From Saprospiraceae bacterium (GTDB lineage: Bacteria; Bacteroidota; Bacteroidia; Chitinophagales; Saprospiraceae), in assembly GCA_029251525.1 (NCBI GenBank), contig JAQXDE010000017.1, forward strand, positions 1 through 59,365: 59,365 nucleotides of DNA. Direction: 5' to 3'. The notes beneath the pieces are model-generated. The model was not told where the DNA came from. It searched no databases and saw only the letters and a list, made by a program, of their open reading frames with translations. The position numbers were made by a program, and so were the translations under genes. This document shows, in pieces, positions 8,462 to 17,311 of the stretch. Every line of letters starts with the position of its first letter. Position 1 is the first letter of the stretch.

Positions 8462-8974
8462 TTAGTATCCAAGTTGCATGTCTTTATTAAAGCTTATATC
8501 TAATGCTCGAAGTCTTCTTCTTTTTCCAATTTTATATTTTCGAGTATAGAAAATTTTTTTTATCAGAAAACCAAGGCCAATTGAGACAACAGGAACCTTC
8601 CAAGTCAAATCATTTAATGGTTGTCCAGCAATTGTACCTCCTAATGAAAAAAGTAACCAAGCTGCACCAAATGAATACAAACCTGTTTTAGTTTGTTTTG
8701 CAAAATGAGCATTTTTATAGGATTTGATGGTTCTTATGTCTCCAACTTTTACGAATCGTTCCGAGAAAACGATAATTTCATCTTCAACTTTTATATCAAT
8801 TATTACATCAGTATACCAATCAGAATTGCCATTTAATTGAAAAGTTAATTCGTCGCCTAAAAAATGTTTTTTAGTTTTAACTTTTCCTCTTTTTTCCATT
8901 TGTAATATCTTTTGAGCTTTAGCGGGCAGGAATGCAATAACAAAAAGAGAAATTAGTAAAAATAATGCTCTCAT
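8462..8974 (-). CDS. Secreted or envelope protein of unknown function
   Basis: This 170-residue protein has a signal peptide (residues 1-20, ending in PAKAQ). It contains a short beta-rich stretch (KHFLGDELTFQLNGNSDWYTDVI and following strands to about residue 85), a predicted hydrophobic segment around 98-115 and another at 123-140, and a basic C-terminus. Small proteins with this plan are common in Bacteroidota next to rnpA or alone, but I do not recognise a named family. The hydrophobic segments suggest membrane attachment. Confidence 0.6.
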   Translation of the reverse strand: MRALFLLISLFVIAFLPAKAQKILQMEKRGKVKTKKHFLGDELTFQLNGNSDWYTDVIIDIKVEDEIIVFSERFVKVGDIRTIKSYKNAHFAKQTKTGLYSFGAAWLLFSLGGTIAGQPLNDLTWKVPVVSIGLGFLIKKIFYTRKYKIGKRRRLRALDISFNKDMQLGY

Positions 8975-9074
8975 AAATTTAGTTTTGTTTCAGTAAAAAA
9001 ACGAAATTAAGAAAAAAGCGGTTGGCTGAGAGATTATTGAATTATTTATTTTCAATTAATGAATAATCTAATAA

Positions 9075-9452
9075 TTATAATCGGTGTGGTAATTTGCGCA
9101 GTCCTTTTTTTATACCTTCTTCTATTTGGTGAAAATCCAATGTTTCTCTTGCTATATAAATTAGCATGATACCATATTGACCCGATGATGAACTCAATTT
9201 TGTATAGATGGAATGTTTATTTAAACGATAGGACTCCCTAATTCTTCGTCTTAAGCGATTGCGATTTACAGCTTTAGGAAATGAACGTTTGGGAACAGTT
9301 AACGCCATTTGAATTGGAAATTCACTTAGTGGTGATTCCATTTTTACCCAAACAAATCTAATAGGATATGAGATGAAGGATTTGCCTTCGGTGAATAGTT
9401 TGCCGATAGTTTTTCGGCTCTTAAGTTTTTCTCCTTTTTGAAAAGTAAACAT
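9075..9452 (-). CDS. rnpA: Ribonuclease P protein component
   Basis: This is the protein subunit of RNase P, which trims tRNA 5' leaders together with the RnpB RNA. Conserved features are FTFQKGEKLKSRKTIGKLF at the N-terminus and the RNR box in AVNRNRLRRRIRESYR. The frame is open up to a Met at 9500, but starting at 9452 (MFTFQKGE) gives 125 residues, the normal family length, while the 16 extra residues (ILCNHLFFTIHC type) are not conserved-looking. It follows rpmH on the same strand after 78 bp, the classical rpmH-rnpA order. Confidence 0.93.
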   Translation of the reverse strand: MFTFQKGEKLKSRKTIGKLFTEGKSFISYPIRFVWVKMESPLSEFPIQMALTVPKRSFPKAVNRNRLRRRIRESYRLNKHSIYTKLSSSSGQYGIMLIYIARETLDFHQIEEGIKKGLRKLPHRL

Positions 9453-9530
9453 ATTACAATGAATAGTGAAAAATAAATGATTACATAGAATAGCAATCAT
9501 TTATTTTTCAATATTGACTATTCATTATAG

Positions 9531-9689
9531 TTATTTAGCAGAGTTTTCGTCAGAAACAGTCAATTTTAACCGACCTTTTGCTCGACGACGTGCCAATACT
9601 TTTTTTCCGTTTTTACTAGCCATTCTTGATCTGAAACCATGTTTATTAGCACGTTTTCTTCTAGAAGGCTGAAATGTTCTTTTTGGCAT
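9531..9689 (-). CDS. rpmH: 50S ribosomal protein L34
   Basis: A 52-residue frame reading [20 protein letters not shown] and then [19 protein letters not shown] is unmistakable L34. The last residues ([12 protein letters not shown]) form the short acidic tail common in Bacteroidota. It sits directly upstream of rnpA in the usual arrangement. A well-formed promoter lies 54-84 bp upstream, and a small hairpin occupies the leader. The gene is short and easily missed. Confidence 0.97.
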   Translation of the reverse strand: MPKRTFQPSRRKRANKHGFRSRMASKNGKKVLARRRAKGRLKLTVSDENSAK

Positions 9690-9720
9690 AATTAAATTTA
9701 TTTTTTTACCTATAAAATTA

Positions 9721-9739
9721 CCGCTTTCGAGTTAAGCGG
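9721..9739 (-). promoter_or_regulatory. Leader hairpin at the 5' end of the rpmH mRNA
   Basis: On the reverse strand, ccgctt pairs with aagcgg across a 7-nt loop (aactcga). With transcription starting about seven nucleotides after the -7 box, the hairpin would lie almost at the very 5' end of the rpmH-rnpA message. Such structures can stabilise mRNA; a regulatory role is inference. Confidence 0.45.
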
Positions 9740-9742
9740 GGG

Positions 9743-9773
9743 CAAAGGTAGATTTATTTTTTGTAATTGACAA
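9743..9773 (-). promoter_or_regulatory. rpmH promoter (TTG-N20-TACCTTTG)
   Basis: Read on the reverse strand, TTG (9771-9773) is followed after exactly 20 nt by TACCTTTG (9743-9750). Both elements and the spacing fit the Bacteroidota housekeeping promoter. It is the best-formed promoter found in the window and should drive rpmH and rnpA. Confidence 0.8.
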
Positions 9774-9811
9774 TTATTTTGCTCGGTTTATTAACACCTT
9801 TTGTTTGTTAA

Positions 9812-11470
9812 TTATCCATTCATTGACGCTAGAAATTCGTCGTTACTTCGGGTATGCATCATATTCTTTCTCAAGAAATCCATTGCTTCCTCTGGTTTCA
9901 TGTCAGATAAGTGTTTTCTCAGAACAAACATTCGTTGTAAAGAGTCTCTATCCATTAATAGATCTTCCCGACGAGTACTTGATTTAGTTAAGTCAATTGC
10001 AGGATACATTCGTTTATTAGCCAGGCCTCTATCTAGTTGTAATTCCATATTACCAGTACCTTTGAACTCTTCAAATATGACTAAATCCATTTTAGACCCA
10101 GTATCTACTAAAGCAGTTGCGATGATTGTCATAGATCCACCATGTTCGATATTACGAGCAGCTCCGAAGAATTTTTTAGGTTTGTGAAGTGCATTTGCTT
10201 CCACACCACCTGAGAGAACTTTTCCACTTGCAGGAGCAACAGTATTATAAGCCCGAGCCAAACGAGTAATTGAATCTAATAAAACAACTACATCATGACC
10301 AGATTCTACCAACCGTTTCGCTTTTTCCAAAACGATATTAGCTACTCTTACATGATTGTCAGCAGGTTCATCAAATGTAGAGGCAACTACTTCAGCTTTT
10401 ACATTTCGCTTCATATCAGTCACCTCCTCAGGTCGTTCATCAATCAAAAGGACAATGATATAACATTCAGGGTGGTTTGATGCAATTGCATTTGCAACAT
10501 CTTTTAGTAAAAATGTTTTACCTGTTTTAGGTTGCGCCACGATTAATCCACGTTGTCCTTTTCCAATGGGAGTAAAAAGATCGATCATTCGATTACCGTA
10601 ATCTTTTCCGCCAGATGTAGGATCAATTAAGGTGAATTTTTCTTTAGGGAAAAGTGGAGTTAAATAGTCAAATGGAACACGATTCCTTATATCCATTGGA
10701 TCTAAACCATTAATTCGAGAAACTCGAAGTAATGCGAAATATTTTTCACCTTCTTTTGGAGGTCGAATTGCTCCACAGACAGTATCACCAGTACGCAAAC
10801 CAAACAATTTGATTTGGGACGGAGAGACATATATATCATCAGGGGAAGTTAAATAATTATAATCAGCAGATCGAAGGAATCCATATCCATCAGGCATCAT
10901 TTCAAGGATGCCTTCTCCCTCAATAATACCATCTAATTCAATATTGAAGACAGGATTTTTAGCTCGGTCGTTTCCTCGTTTATCATTTCGATCATTTCTT
11001 AGATTATCTCTGCGGTCATTTCTATGATCATCTCTTCTATTATCTCTTTCTAGAGGAGTTTTTTGCTCAGCAACATCAACAGTTTCTTTTACTTCTTCTC
11101 GAATATCAATTTTGTCAGATGATTCAACCTCTTGATCATTTTCAATTTCAGATTCTTTTACTTCTCTCTCAATTTCAGATTCTTGAAAAATTGGAGGTGG
11201 AACACTCTTATCTTCTATACTAACTTTTTTACGAGGACGTTTCTTAGTTTTTTCTTCTTCGTTGTTTAACATTTCTGAATTATTTTGTGAGGAATTCTTA
11301 GAAGAGTTGGAGGGAGAATCATCATTTTCGCTAACTGCTTGCTCATCGAGAATCTTATAAATTAATTCTTGTTTATTTAGCTTATTGAGAGTTTTAATTC
11401 CTTTTTCTTTTGCAAGATCTTTCAGCTCTGGAACTAGCATGTCATTTAATTGCAGTATGTCGTACTTCAT
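9812..11470 (-). CDS. rho: Transcription termination factor Rho
   Basis: This 552-residue hexameric RNA helicase terminates transcription. The N-terminal Rho_N helical domain is residues 1-45 and the OB-fold RNA-binding domain about 180-255 ([10 protein letters not shown], then [19 protein letters not shown]). The ATPase core contains Walker A PKTGKT at 314-319, the DERPEEV motif near 344 and Walker B VVVLLDS at 394-400. Between the first two domains lies an insert of about 130 residues (48-175), first acidic and Ser/Asn-rich, then an Asp/Arg/Asn-rich tract. Such inserts are known in Rho of Bacteroidota and other phyla and can aid RNA binding or phase separation. Confidence 0.97.
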   Translation of the reverse strand: MKYDILQLNDMLVPELKDLAKEKGIKTLNKLNKQELIYKILDEQAVSENDDSPSNSSKNSSQNNSEMLNNEEEKTKKRPRKKVSIEDKSVPPPIFQESEIEREVKESEIENDQEVESSDKIDIREEVKETVDVAEQKTPLERDNRRDDHRNDRRDNLRNDRNDKRGNDRAKNPVFNIELDGIIEGEGILEMMPDGYGFLRSADYNYLTSPDDIYVSPSQIKLFGLRTGDTVCGAIRPPKEGEKYFALLRVSRINGLDPMDIRNRVPFDYLTPLFPKEKFTLIDPTSGGKDYGNRMIDLFTPIGKGQRGLIVAQPKTGKTFLLKDVANAIASNHPECYIIVLLIDERPEEVTDMKRNVKAEVVASTFDEPADNHVRVANIVLEKAKRLVESGHDVVVLLDSITRLARAYNTVAPASGKVLSGGVEANALHKPKKFFGAARNIEHGGSMTIIATALVDTGSKMDLVIFEEFKGTGNMELQLDRGLANKRMYPAIDLTKSSTRREDLLMDRDSLQRMFVLRKHLSDMKPEEAMDFLRKNMMHTRSNDEFLASMNG

Positions 11471-11810
11471 AGGTAGATTTTTTGGAACCTAGATTTTAAT
11501 ATAAATTTGATAAAAAATGGTTAATATAATTGTAGTGGTGAAATAGCTCAGACAAGATCAAACTTTTATGATGGTAAAAATACAGACTTGTATAGCGGGA
11601 ATAATTTGGTGCAACGATCTAAAAAACACTTTTTACTATCTAAAACGATTTTTCAACTTTTGAAGAGGTAATTTAAGATAGATGAGTGGTCGGTCTACTA
11701 AAAAGGTGTTTCGATAAAAAGTAAAACTAAAAATAATAAACCTTTAGGTATGCATTTTTTCTATAGCGCAAAAATACATTTTATTTTTAAATTCAAATAC
11801 TATCTTTGCA
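11471..11810. other. Divergent intergenic region between rho and serS
   Basis: It must contain the rho promoter on the reverse strand, but no TAnnTTTG match was found for it. A short forward frame around 11750 has no protein-like composition and was rejected. Confidence 0.45.
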
Positions 11811-11818
11811 AAAAGATT
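11811..11818 (+). promoter_or_regulatory. serS promoter -7 element (TATCTTTG)
   Basis: TATCTTTGC is an exact match to the Bacteroidota -7 consensus. It would start a transcript near 11825 and give a leader of about 150 nt before the serS start at 11978. The upstream -33 region is AT-rich without a clear TTG. Confidence 0.6.
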
Positions 11819-11977
11819 AAAAAGTTTTCAACAATGTACGGTGGTTTTGTGATAATTGATACGTTTTTTTCTAAAAATAATATAAATAGTTTCTTATTTA
11901 GAACTTTCTTTTTCCAATTTTCGTATCTCTTTTTAATTTAATTTTTCTTTTTCATCAAAAATATATAAAAACAGTAA

Positions 11978-13258
11978 ATGTTACAGATTAATTTTATTAA
12001 AGAAAACAAAGGCCAAGTGATTAATGGTCTTAAGATTAGAAATTTTGCCGATGAGGATTTGGCGATTGTTGAAAAGGTAATTGCGATTGATGAAATTCGC
12101 AGAAGTTCCCAAACCGAATTGGATAATTCCTTGGCAGAATCGAATCGAATTTCTAAAGAAATTGGTAATTTATTCAAACAAGGTAAAAAAGAAGAAGCTG
12201 ATGTTTTGAAAAATCAGGTTACTGAACTCAAGACACTTCAAAAGAATTTGAGTCAAAAATTAAACGAAGCTCAAGACCAAATGGAAACTGAGTTGTTGAA
12301 TATCCCAAATATTCCTCACTCTTCTGTTCCAGCAGGAAAATTAGAAACAGATAATGAGGTTTATAAAGTTTGGGGAAATGAGTTACCTGAAATGGACCAA
12401 GAAGCTTTACCACATTGGGAATTGGCAAAAAAATACGATTTGTTTGATATGGAGCTAGGCGTTAAAATCACAGGAGCTGGTTTTCCACTTTATCGAGGAA
12501 AAGGTGCTAAACTGCAACGAGCTTTAATCAATTTTTTTTTAGACGAGGCAGACGTAGCAGGTTATGAAGAGATTATTCCACCTCATCTGGTCAACGAAGC
12601 GAGTGCAAGAGGAACAGGACAATTACCTGATAAGGAAGGGCAAATGTATCATGCAACAAAAGATGATTTATATTTAATTCCGACAGCGGAGGTACCTATA
12701 ACTAATATGTATAGGGATATGATTGTTTCAGAAAAAGATTTTCCAATAAAATTGACGGGATATACCCCATGCTTTAGAAGAGAGGCAGGCTCTTATGGAG
12801 CGCATGTTAGGGGGCTAAATCGAGTACATCAGTTTGATAAAGTTGAAATTGTAAGAATTGAGCACCCAGATAAATCTTATGATGCATTAAAAGACATGAT
12901 AAAACATGTAGAAGGATTGTTGGAGAAGTTAGAGTTGCCATATCGAATTTTACGACTTTGTGGTGGTGATTTAGGATTTACTTCCGCTTTGACATTTGAC
13001 TTTGAAGTTTATTCTGCAGCCCAGAAGAGATGGTTAGAAGTGAGTTCTGTATCTAATTTTGAGACGTTCCAAACTAATCGATTGAAGTTGAGATTTAAAG
13101 ATGAAAATGGAAAATCTCATTTAGCTCATTCCCTAAACGGAAGCGCACTGGCGTTAGCTAGAATTATGGCAGCTTTACTTGAAAATAATCAAACCGCGGA
13201 AGGTATAAAAATACCAAAAGCACTACAAGCTTACACTAGATTTGAAATGATAAAATAA
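11978..13258 (+). CDS. serS: Seryl-tRNA synthetase
   Basis: This 426-residue class II aminoacyl-tRNA synthetase charges tRNA-Ser with serine. An N-terminal coiled-coil arm (about residues 30-105) reaches for the tRNA long variable arm. The catalytic core has TAEVP (serine site) near 228, motif 2 GYTPCFRREAGS near 262-273, and motif 3 with HSLNGSALALARIMAALLEN near the C-terminus. Length is normal. It is monocistronic, with a promoter at 11811 and a terminator immediately downstream. Confidence 0.98.
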   Translation: MLQINFIKENKGQVINGLKIRNFADEDLAIVEKVIAIDEIRRSSQTELDNSLAESNRISKEIGNLFKQGKKEEADVLKNQVTELKTLQKNLSQKLNEAQDQMETELLNIPNIPHSSVPAGKLETDNEVYKVWGNELPEMDQEALPHWELAKKYDLFDMELGVKITGAGFPLYRGKGAKLQRALINFFLDEADVAGYEEIIPPHLVNEASARGTGQLPDKEGQMYHATKDDLYLIPTAEVPITNMYRDMIVSEKDFPIKLTGYTPCFRREAGSYGAHVRGLNRVHQFDKVEIVRIEHPDKSYDALKDMIKHVEGLLEKLELPYRILRLCGGDLGFTSALTFDFEVYSAAQKRWLEVSSVSNFETFQTNRLKLRFKDENGKSHLAHSLNGSALALARIMAALLENNQTAEGIKIPKALQAYTRFEMIK

Positions 13259-13278
13259 ATTTTTTGAACAAAAATATG

Positions 13279-13314
13279 ATCCCAAATTTTTCAAATGAAG
13301 ATTTGGGATTTTTT
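13279..13314 (+). terminator. serS terminator
   Basis: atcccaaat (13279-13287) pairs perfectly with atttgggat (13301-13309) across a 13-nt loop and runs into TTTTTT. It begins 20 bp after the serS stop. Confidence 0.85.
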
Positions 13315-13912
13315 CGTTTAAGACATTAGAAATGGGCATTAATTTTTTTGGTGATTGTAGATGTAGGATCAATGATCGGTGTAATTTTGGCTCGAGTAAA
13401 TCGAAAAGCAAATCTGGGAAGTGTCAGCAGGTTTAATCAGGTATCTGATTGAAAATAAAAAAAGTTGAAGAGGATACAATGAATTATAATTATTTTTAAC
13501 ACCTTAATCTAGTGAAAGGGAAAGGAATAATAATAGACCATTTAAGCCCTAAAAGGAAAACTGTCTCCTTAAATACTGATGTTTACTTTAGAAGAAATAT
13601 TTTTGTTACTATCGTTACTTCCCATAATTATACTTTCCAGTATAAAATTGATTATTCCATGTTGTAATTTCAATCATGGTTGGTTCTCATTTTATTTATA
13701 GCAATAAACTTTTTTATTGGTTTTGTGTATTTTAAATATTGAAAATAAAATAAATGTATTTTTTTTTATATTTTTAATCATCAGTATCATAAATGCAAGA
13801 CCAGTTAAAAAATATAATTAAAACAAAAAAATTATTTTTTAGTCTTAATTAAATTTAATGGGGTTTCACTTTATAATCACTGAGACTGTTTATTTTATTT
13901 TTCAAACCACCT
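13315..13912. other. Gene-free stretch after serS
   Basis: About 600 bp of AT-rich DNA without a convincing gene on either strand. It should hold the promoter of the PIN/NYN-like gene at 13913, but no consensus element was identified. Confidence 0.45.
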
Positions 13913-14605
13913 ATGAACACTCCACTTAAAAGGTACATATTTACAGACTTTGAAAATATTCAGAAAGTCAAGTTCAAGAAATTGGAGCGCATATGCGATA
14001 AGATTTTTATTTTAATTAACACCTCTGATCATTTTATACCATTTTCTTTAGTTAGAAATCTTCAAAAATTAGGAAAATCTGTCAAATGGATTCCTGTTAA
14101 AAATAATGAACATCTTACTCTTAATTATCATATCTGTTACTTAATGGGAGAGATGCATTCCAAAGTCAATCATTCAATTGATTTTGCTATTCTTTCAGAT
14201 GAAGATTCTTTTGAATCAATAATTAATTATATTTCTAGTAATCAACGAAAATGTAGGCGACTAAAAATAGGCCCCTTCAAGAAAAAAGTCTGTAAAAAAA
14301 TTGTTGCGTTAAAAGCCTCTAGGAGTTCACTTTATGAAAGTGATGGCTATAAAATAGCTAAGAAAAAAAAATGGGAGCCAATTAAAGAGCAACAAGATTC
14401 ATTGGTAGCATATCGTGAGACTAAGGATCGACTAAAATTAATAGCGACTCGACCCTACAATTTGGGGTCACTTAGAGATTATATTTACATCAATAATCAA
14501 GAATTACTTGAACGAGGAAAATTGAGTGCAGAGGATATTATTAAGATGATGGAGTTCAATAAAGAAATAGAGGTAAATAAGGGGGTAGTGGCTTATCATT
14601 TTTAA
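13913..14605 (+). CDS. PIN/NYN-like domain protein
   Basis: 230 residues. The N-terminus KRYIFTDFENIQ has the first acidic residue of a PIN/NYN nuclease fold (a D in a hydrophobic strand followed by an E/N pair). The segment DFAILSDEDSFESIINYI at about 89-106 matches the second acidic cluster, with LSDEDSF in place of the usual SGDSDF. Some acidic positions could thus still bind a metal. Residues 110-230 are basic and helical, possibly an RNA-binding or winged-helix region. NYN/PIN proteins are usually RNases. Whether this one is active cannot be read from sequence, and it could be a degenerate, non-catalytic member. Confidence 0.55.
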   Translation: MNTPLKRYIFTDFENIQKVKFKKLERICDKIFILINTSDHFIPFSLVRNLQKLGKSVKWIPVKNNEHLTLNYHICYLMGEMHSKVNHSIDFAILSDEDSFESIINYISSNQRKCRRLKIGPFKKKVCKKIVALKASRSSLYESDGYKIAKKKKWEPIKEQQDSLVAYRETKDRLKLIATRPYNLGSLRDYIYINNQELLERGKLSAEDIIKMMEFNKEIEVNKGVVAYHF

Positions 14606-14650
14606 GGGTAAAGATTTCAAGATTTTAAGATAGAAAAATCAACTAAAATA

Positions 14651-14682
14651 AACCTTAATTTTCTAATCTGAAAATTGAGGTT
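14651..14682 (+). terminator. Hairpin after the PIN/NYN-like gene
   Basis: aaccttaattttc (14651-14663) pairs with gaaaattgaggtt (14670-14682) with one G-U pair and a 6-nt loop. It lies 45 bp after the stop. The following T stretch is weak (CATTTAAA), so termination efficiency is uncertain. Confidence 0.5.
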
Positions 14683-14845
14683 CATTTAAAATATTGTTAG
14701 TCAATGTTTAAGTAATAACTTTTTTTTAGGTTATTCAATTTTTTTGAAAAAATTAGATCAGGCATATTCTTGTTTTATTTAAGAAAAAACATTTTATTTG
14801 ACCGCTTTAATTTTTTTTTCTAAAATTAATCCTGAAGTTTAATCT

Positions 14846-14893
14846 AATATGATAACCAAAAATGACTTTAGCAGAAATTTTGATTATCATATT
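14846..14893 (+). promoter_or_regulatory. Inverted repeat upstream of frr
   Basis: Sixteen-base arms, aatatgataaccaaaa at 14846-14861 and ttttgattatcatatt at 14878-14893, match except at one position and enclose a 16-nt loop. The structure ends 60 bp before the frr start. It may be an operator or a leader stem-loop. No T run follows, so it is unlikely to be a simple terminator. The rest of 14606-14953 shows nothing else. Confidence 0.45.
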
Positions 14894-14953
14894 AAATCGA
14901 CTTTTAGAATAGGGTTTATTTCAGTATCAACATTAAAATAATAAAATACTATT

Positions 14954-15517
14954 ATGTCAGACTCAATAGAAATGGGCCTAGAATTAGCAAAAGAAAGTAT
15001 GGATCATGCTGTAAATCATTTAACCTCTGAGTTATCAAAAATTAGAACTGGTAAGGCTTCTCCAGGAATGTTAAAAGGACTCAAGGTAGATTATTATGGA
15101 TCACCTACTGCTTTAACCCAGGTGGCCAATGTGGGAGCATCTGATGGAAAAACTTTAACAATTCAACCTTGGGAAAAATCTATCATGGGCGCGATTGAAA
15201 AAGCAATTTTTGAAGCTAACTTAGGGTTAACACCCCAAAATAATGGAGAAATGATCATTATCAATATTCCACCTTTGACTGAGGAGAGAAGAAAAGATTT
15301 TGTGAAACAGGCGAAAGCTCTGGGTGAGGATGCTAAAGTAAGTGTGCGAAATTCACGTCATAAGATTTTAGAAGTTATCAAAAAGGAAGTGAAAGATGGG
15401 TTTCCAGAGGATGCAGGTAAACGCCAAGAAGAGGATGTGCAAAAGACTGTAAATGGATATGGTGATAAAATTAATAATCTTGTAGCTGCAAAAGAAAAAG
15501 ATATCATGACTGTATAG
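14954..15517 (+). CDS. frr: Ribosome recycling factor
   Basis: This 187-residue protein frees the 50S subunit, mRNA and tRNA after termination, together with EF-G. The whole-length match is clear: LSKIRTGKASPGML, then QVANVGASDGKTLTIQPWEKS and PPLTEERRKDFVKQAK, with the VRNSR segment of the long helical domain near the C-terminus. Length is normal. The pyrH gene that often precedes frr is missing here, so the gene stands alone. Confidence 0.97.
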   Translation: MSDSIEMGLELAKESMDHAVNHLTSELSKIRTGKASPGMLKGLKVDYYGSPTALTQVANVGASDGKTLTIQPWEKSIMGAIEKAIFEANLGLTPQNNGEMIIINIPPLTEERRKDFVKQAKALGEDAKVSVRNSRHKILEVIKKEVKDGFPEDAGKRQEEDVQKTVNGYGDKINNLVAAKEKDIMTV

Positions 15518-15532
15518 CATTATTCACTAGGG

Positions 15533-15567
15533 GTATGCAGTTAGTATTTTGTTTGCTAACTGCATAC
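15533..15567. terminator. Stem-loop between converging genes
   Basis: A perfect 12-bp stem (gtatgcagttag with ctaactgcatac) and 11-nt loop lie between frr and the leftward operon ending at 15587. No T run follows on either strand, so it may be a transcript-end stabiliser or a weak bidirectional terminator. Confidence 0.55.
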
Positions 15568-15586
15568 TTCCAGTTGAAATAAAAGG

Positions 15587-16507
15587 TTAAAAATTAAATA
15601 CTTCCACTCTATCCTTCTTTCTTACAAATAACTTATTTTTCTGTATTGCAATTTGATTTCCTAGTGTAACACCTTTGGGAATGTCGATGCTTTGGGTAGA
15701 AAGAGACTTCAGATGAAAAGATTTTAATTGTTCTTTCTCCTTATAAATTAACTGGTTGTCAATTATCTGAAAATATGTCAGATTTTTAATGTCAATTGTT
15801 TTTTGGTACTGAGCATAAATATCAAAAACTAGAATTCCTAAATTTGGATCATTTACGTACAACCAATTCTCCCGTTCTAAAATAAAGTTGGGTTGCAAAG
15901 GGTTTTCAAATTCGTTACTTAAATTTATGATGCTTTCCCGGAGTATTTCTCCATTATGATTTACTTTTTTTATTTTGTAAAAAACAAAATCGTAAAGCCA
16001 TACATTATTGTCATTTGACATTCCAACTGTCTCTACATTAGTCAAATTTAAATCTAGAAAATTAAATTCTCCTGTTTTATTTAAAGTTCGATCTAAGGTG
16101 TATATCGTCAAAAAGTCTGGATAATAAAGTAAAATACTGAATGGGTTGGTGATGTCAATGTGAGTTAAATCTCCAAGAGTATTATTTGAAAAGCGAAATA
16201 ACTCGTTTCCTTCTGGACTGTATTTAATGACTTCGTTTTCGATTGTGATAATATACAGTTGTTTCAATTTATCAGTAGAGATCCATTTGGCTTGAATATC
16301 GATCTTTTTGATTAATTCATAGGTTGAGGTATCTATGTAGGAGAAATGTTTCTTTGCCGAGCAGTAGGGAAAAAGTATGAATGAGAAAAATATGAAAAGA
16401 ATTGAATATCGAATAGTTGAGAGTGAACATAAAGGTGAAAAGTCAACTTTATCTAGTTTCACCAAGCTCCTTAAGTCTTTATTTGATTTTCGTTTTCTGA
16501 TTTTCAT
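15587..16507 (-). CDS. Propeller-like envelope protein of unknown function
   Basis: 306 residues. A basic N-terminus is followed by a hydrophobic segment (about 33-48, ending in FPYCSAKK), a signal peptide or anchor. The remainder is beta-rich with repeating patterns of the type I-T-x-x-N-x-V-x-K-Y-S-P-x-G, W-L-Y-D and K-V-N-H-N-G-E-I, which suggest a six- or seven-bladed beta-propeller like NHL or WD-type folds. No catalytic motif stands out. The start codon lies 8 bp after the stop of the LpxH-like gene, so it is almost certainly co-transcribed with it. The family is found only loosely; function unknown. Confidence 0.6.
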   Translation of the reverse strand: MKIRKRKSNKDLRSLVKLDKVDFSPLCSLSTIRYSILFIFFSFILFPYCSAKKHFSYIDTSTYELIKKIDIQAKWISTDKLKQLYIITIENEVIKYSPEGNELFRFSNNTLGDLTHIDITNPFSILLYYPDFLTIYTLDRTLNKTGEFNFLDLNLTNVETVGMSNDNNVWLYDFVFYKIKKVNHNGEILRESIINLSNEFENPLQPNFILERENWLYVNDPNLGILVFDIYAQYQKTIDIKNLTYFQIIDNQLIYKEKEQLKSFHLKSLSTQSIDIPKGVTLGNQIAIQKNKLFVRKKDRVEVFNF

Positions 16508-16515
16508 ATTTTAAC

Positions 16516-17289
16516 TTATATTTTATGTGTGAACCCCTCTCCATTTTCGAAGAAATGTATTGTCATATCATTGCCATCAAAAACTCCATAAGAACAAGCA
16601 TGCATCCATTCACCGATATTTATATAACGACTTGTACCATTTTTTAGCGTGTAATCAATAGGTAAGTGTCTATGCCCAAAGATGAAATAATCAATGTCTA
16701 AAGTTTTAATTTTCTCATTGCAAAATTGTAAAAGCCATTCTTTTTCTTTTCTGAGGAATTTTAAATCAGCAGGATTGAGTGCTCGACTTTTTTGTGACCA
16801 ATAATTAGCTAAACCCATTCCCCAAGTAGGATGAATCGAACCAAATAAAAACTGACAAATTGGATTAGCAAAAACTTTTTTGAGAAATTTATAGCTATAA
16901 TCACCAGGTCCTAAGCCATCACCGTGTCCTATAAAGAATTTTTTCCCATTCCACTTTTTGACGATAGGTTTTCTAAAAATAGGAATATCAAATTCTGTTT
17001 CAAAATATTTAAACATCCACATATCATGATTTCCAGTAAAAAAGAAAATAGGTATTCCTTTATCACGAAGTTCTGCTAATTTTCCGAAAAGTCGAACATA
17101 CCCTTTTGGTACAACATTTCGATATTCAAACCAGAAATCAAAAACATCCCCTACTAAGTAGATTTCGTATGCATCATGTTGGATGAAATTTAACCAACGG
17201 ACTATTTTTTTTTCTCGTTCTTGACTTGTCAATTTTGCATCTATCCCTAAATGAAAATCTGATGCGAAATATATTTTTTTTCCTTGCAT
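16516..17289 (-). CDS. lpxH: UDP-2,3-diacylglucosamine diphosphatase (LpxH-like metallophosphoesterase)
   Basis: This 257-residue calcineurin-type phosphoesterase has all the metal motifs: SDFHLG (Asp11, His13), GDVFDFW (Asp48), GNHDMW (Asn87, His88), GHGDG (His122) and GHRHLP near residue 206. The GDVFDFWFEY form is typical of LpxH and related lipid A enzymes, which cleave UDP-2,3-diacylglucosamine to lipid X at the inner-membrane surface. Bacteroidota often carry such proteins for lipid A synthesis. The gene is the middle of a tight leftward operon. Specificity for the lipid A intermediate is inferred from the motif pattern. Confidence 0.83.
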   Translation of the reverse strand: MQGKKIYFASDFHLGIDAKLTSQEREKKIVRWLNFIQHDAYEIYLVGDVFDFWFEYRNVVPKGYVRLFGKLAELRDKGIPIFFFTGNHDMWMFKYFETEFDIPIFRKPIVKKWNGKKFFIGHGDGLGPGDYSYKFLKKVFANPICQFLFGSIHPTWGMGLANYWSQKSRALNPADLKFLRKEKEWLLQFCNEKIKTLDIDYFIFGHRHLPIDYTLKNGTSRYINIGEWMHACSYGVFDGNDMTIHFFENGEGFTHKI

Positions 17290-17311
17290 TTATTTTGGTT
17301 GATAACCCCAA

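Noticed and set aside
9075-9689. Replication origin near rpmH-rnpA
   Set aside because: No dnaA gene or cluster of DnaA boxes is present; the neighbours are rho and unrelated genes.
9801-10187. Forward-strand open frame of 128 codons
   Set aside because: It lies antisense within rho, whose protein sequence is fully conserved in the other strand, and its translation resembles no protein.
11750-11941. Forward frame of 63 codons upstream of serS
   Set aside because: It is rich in Phe, Lys and Tyr as expected of AT-rich non-coding DNA and overlaps the serS promoter and leader.
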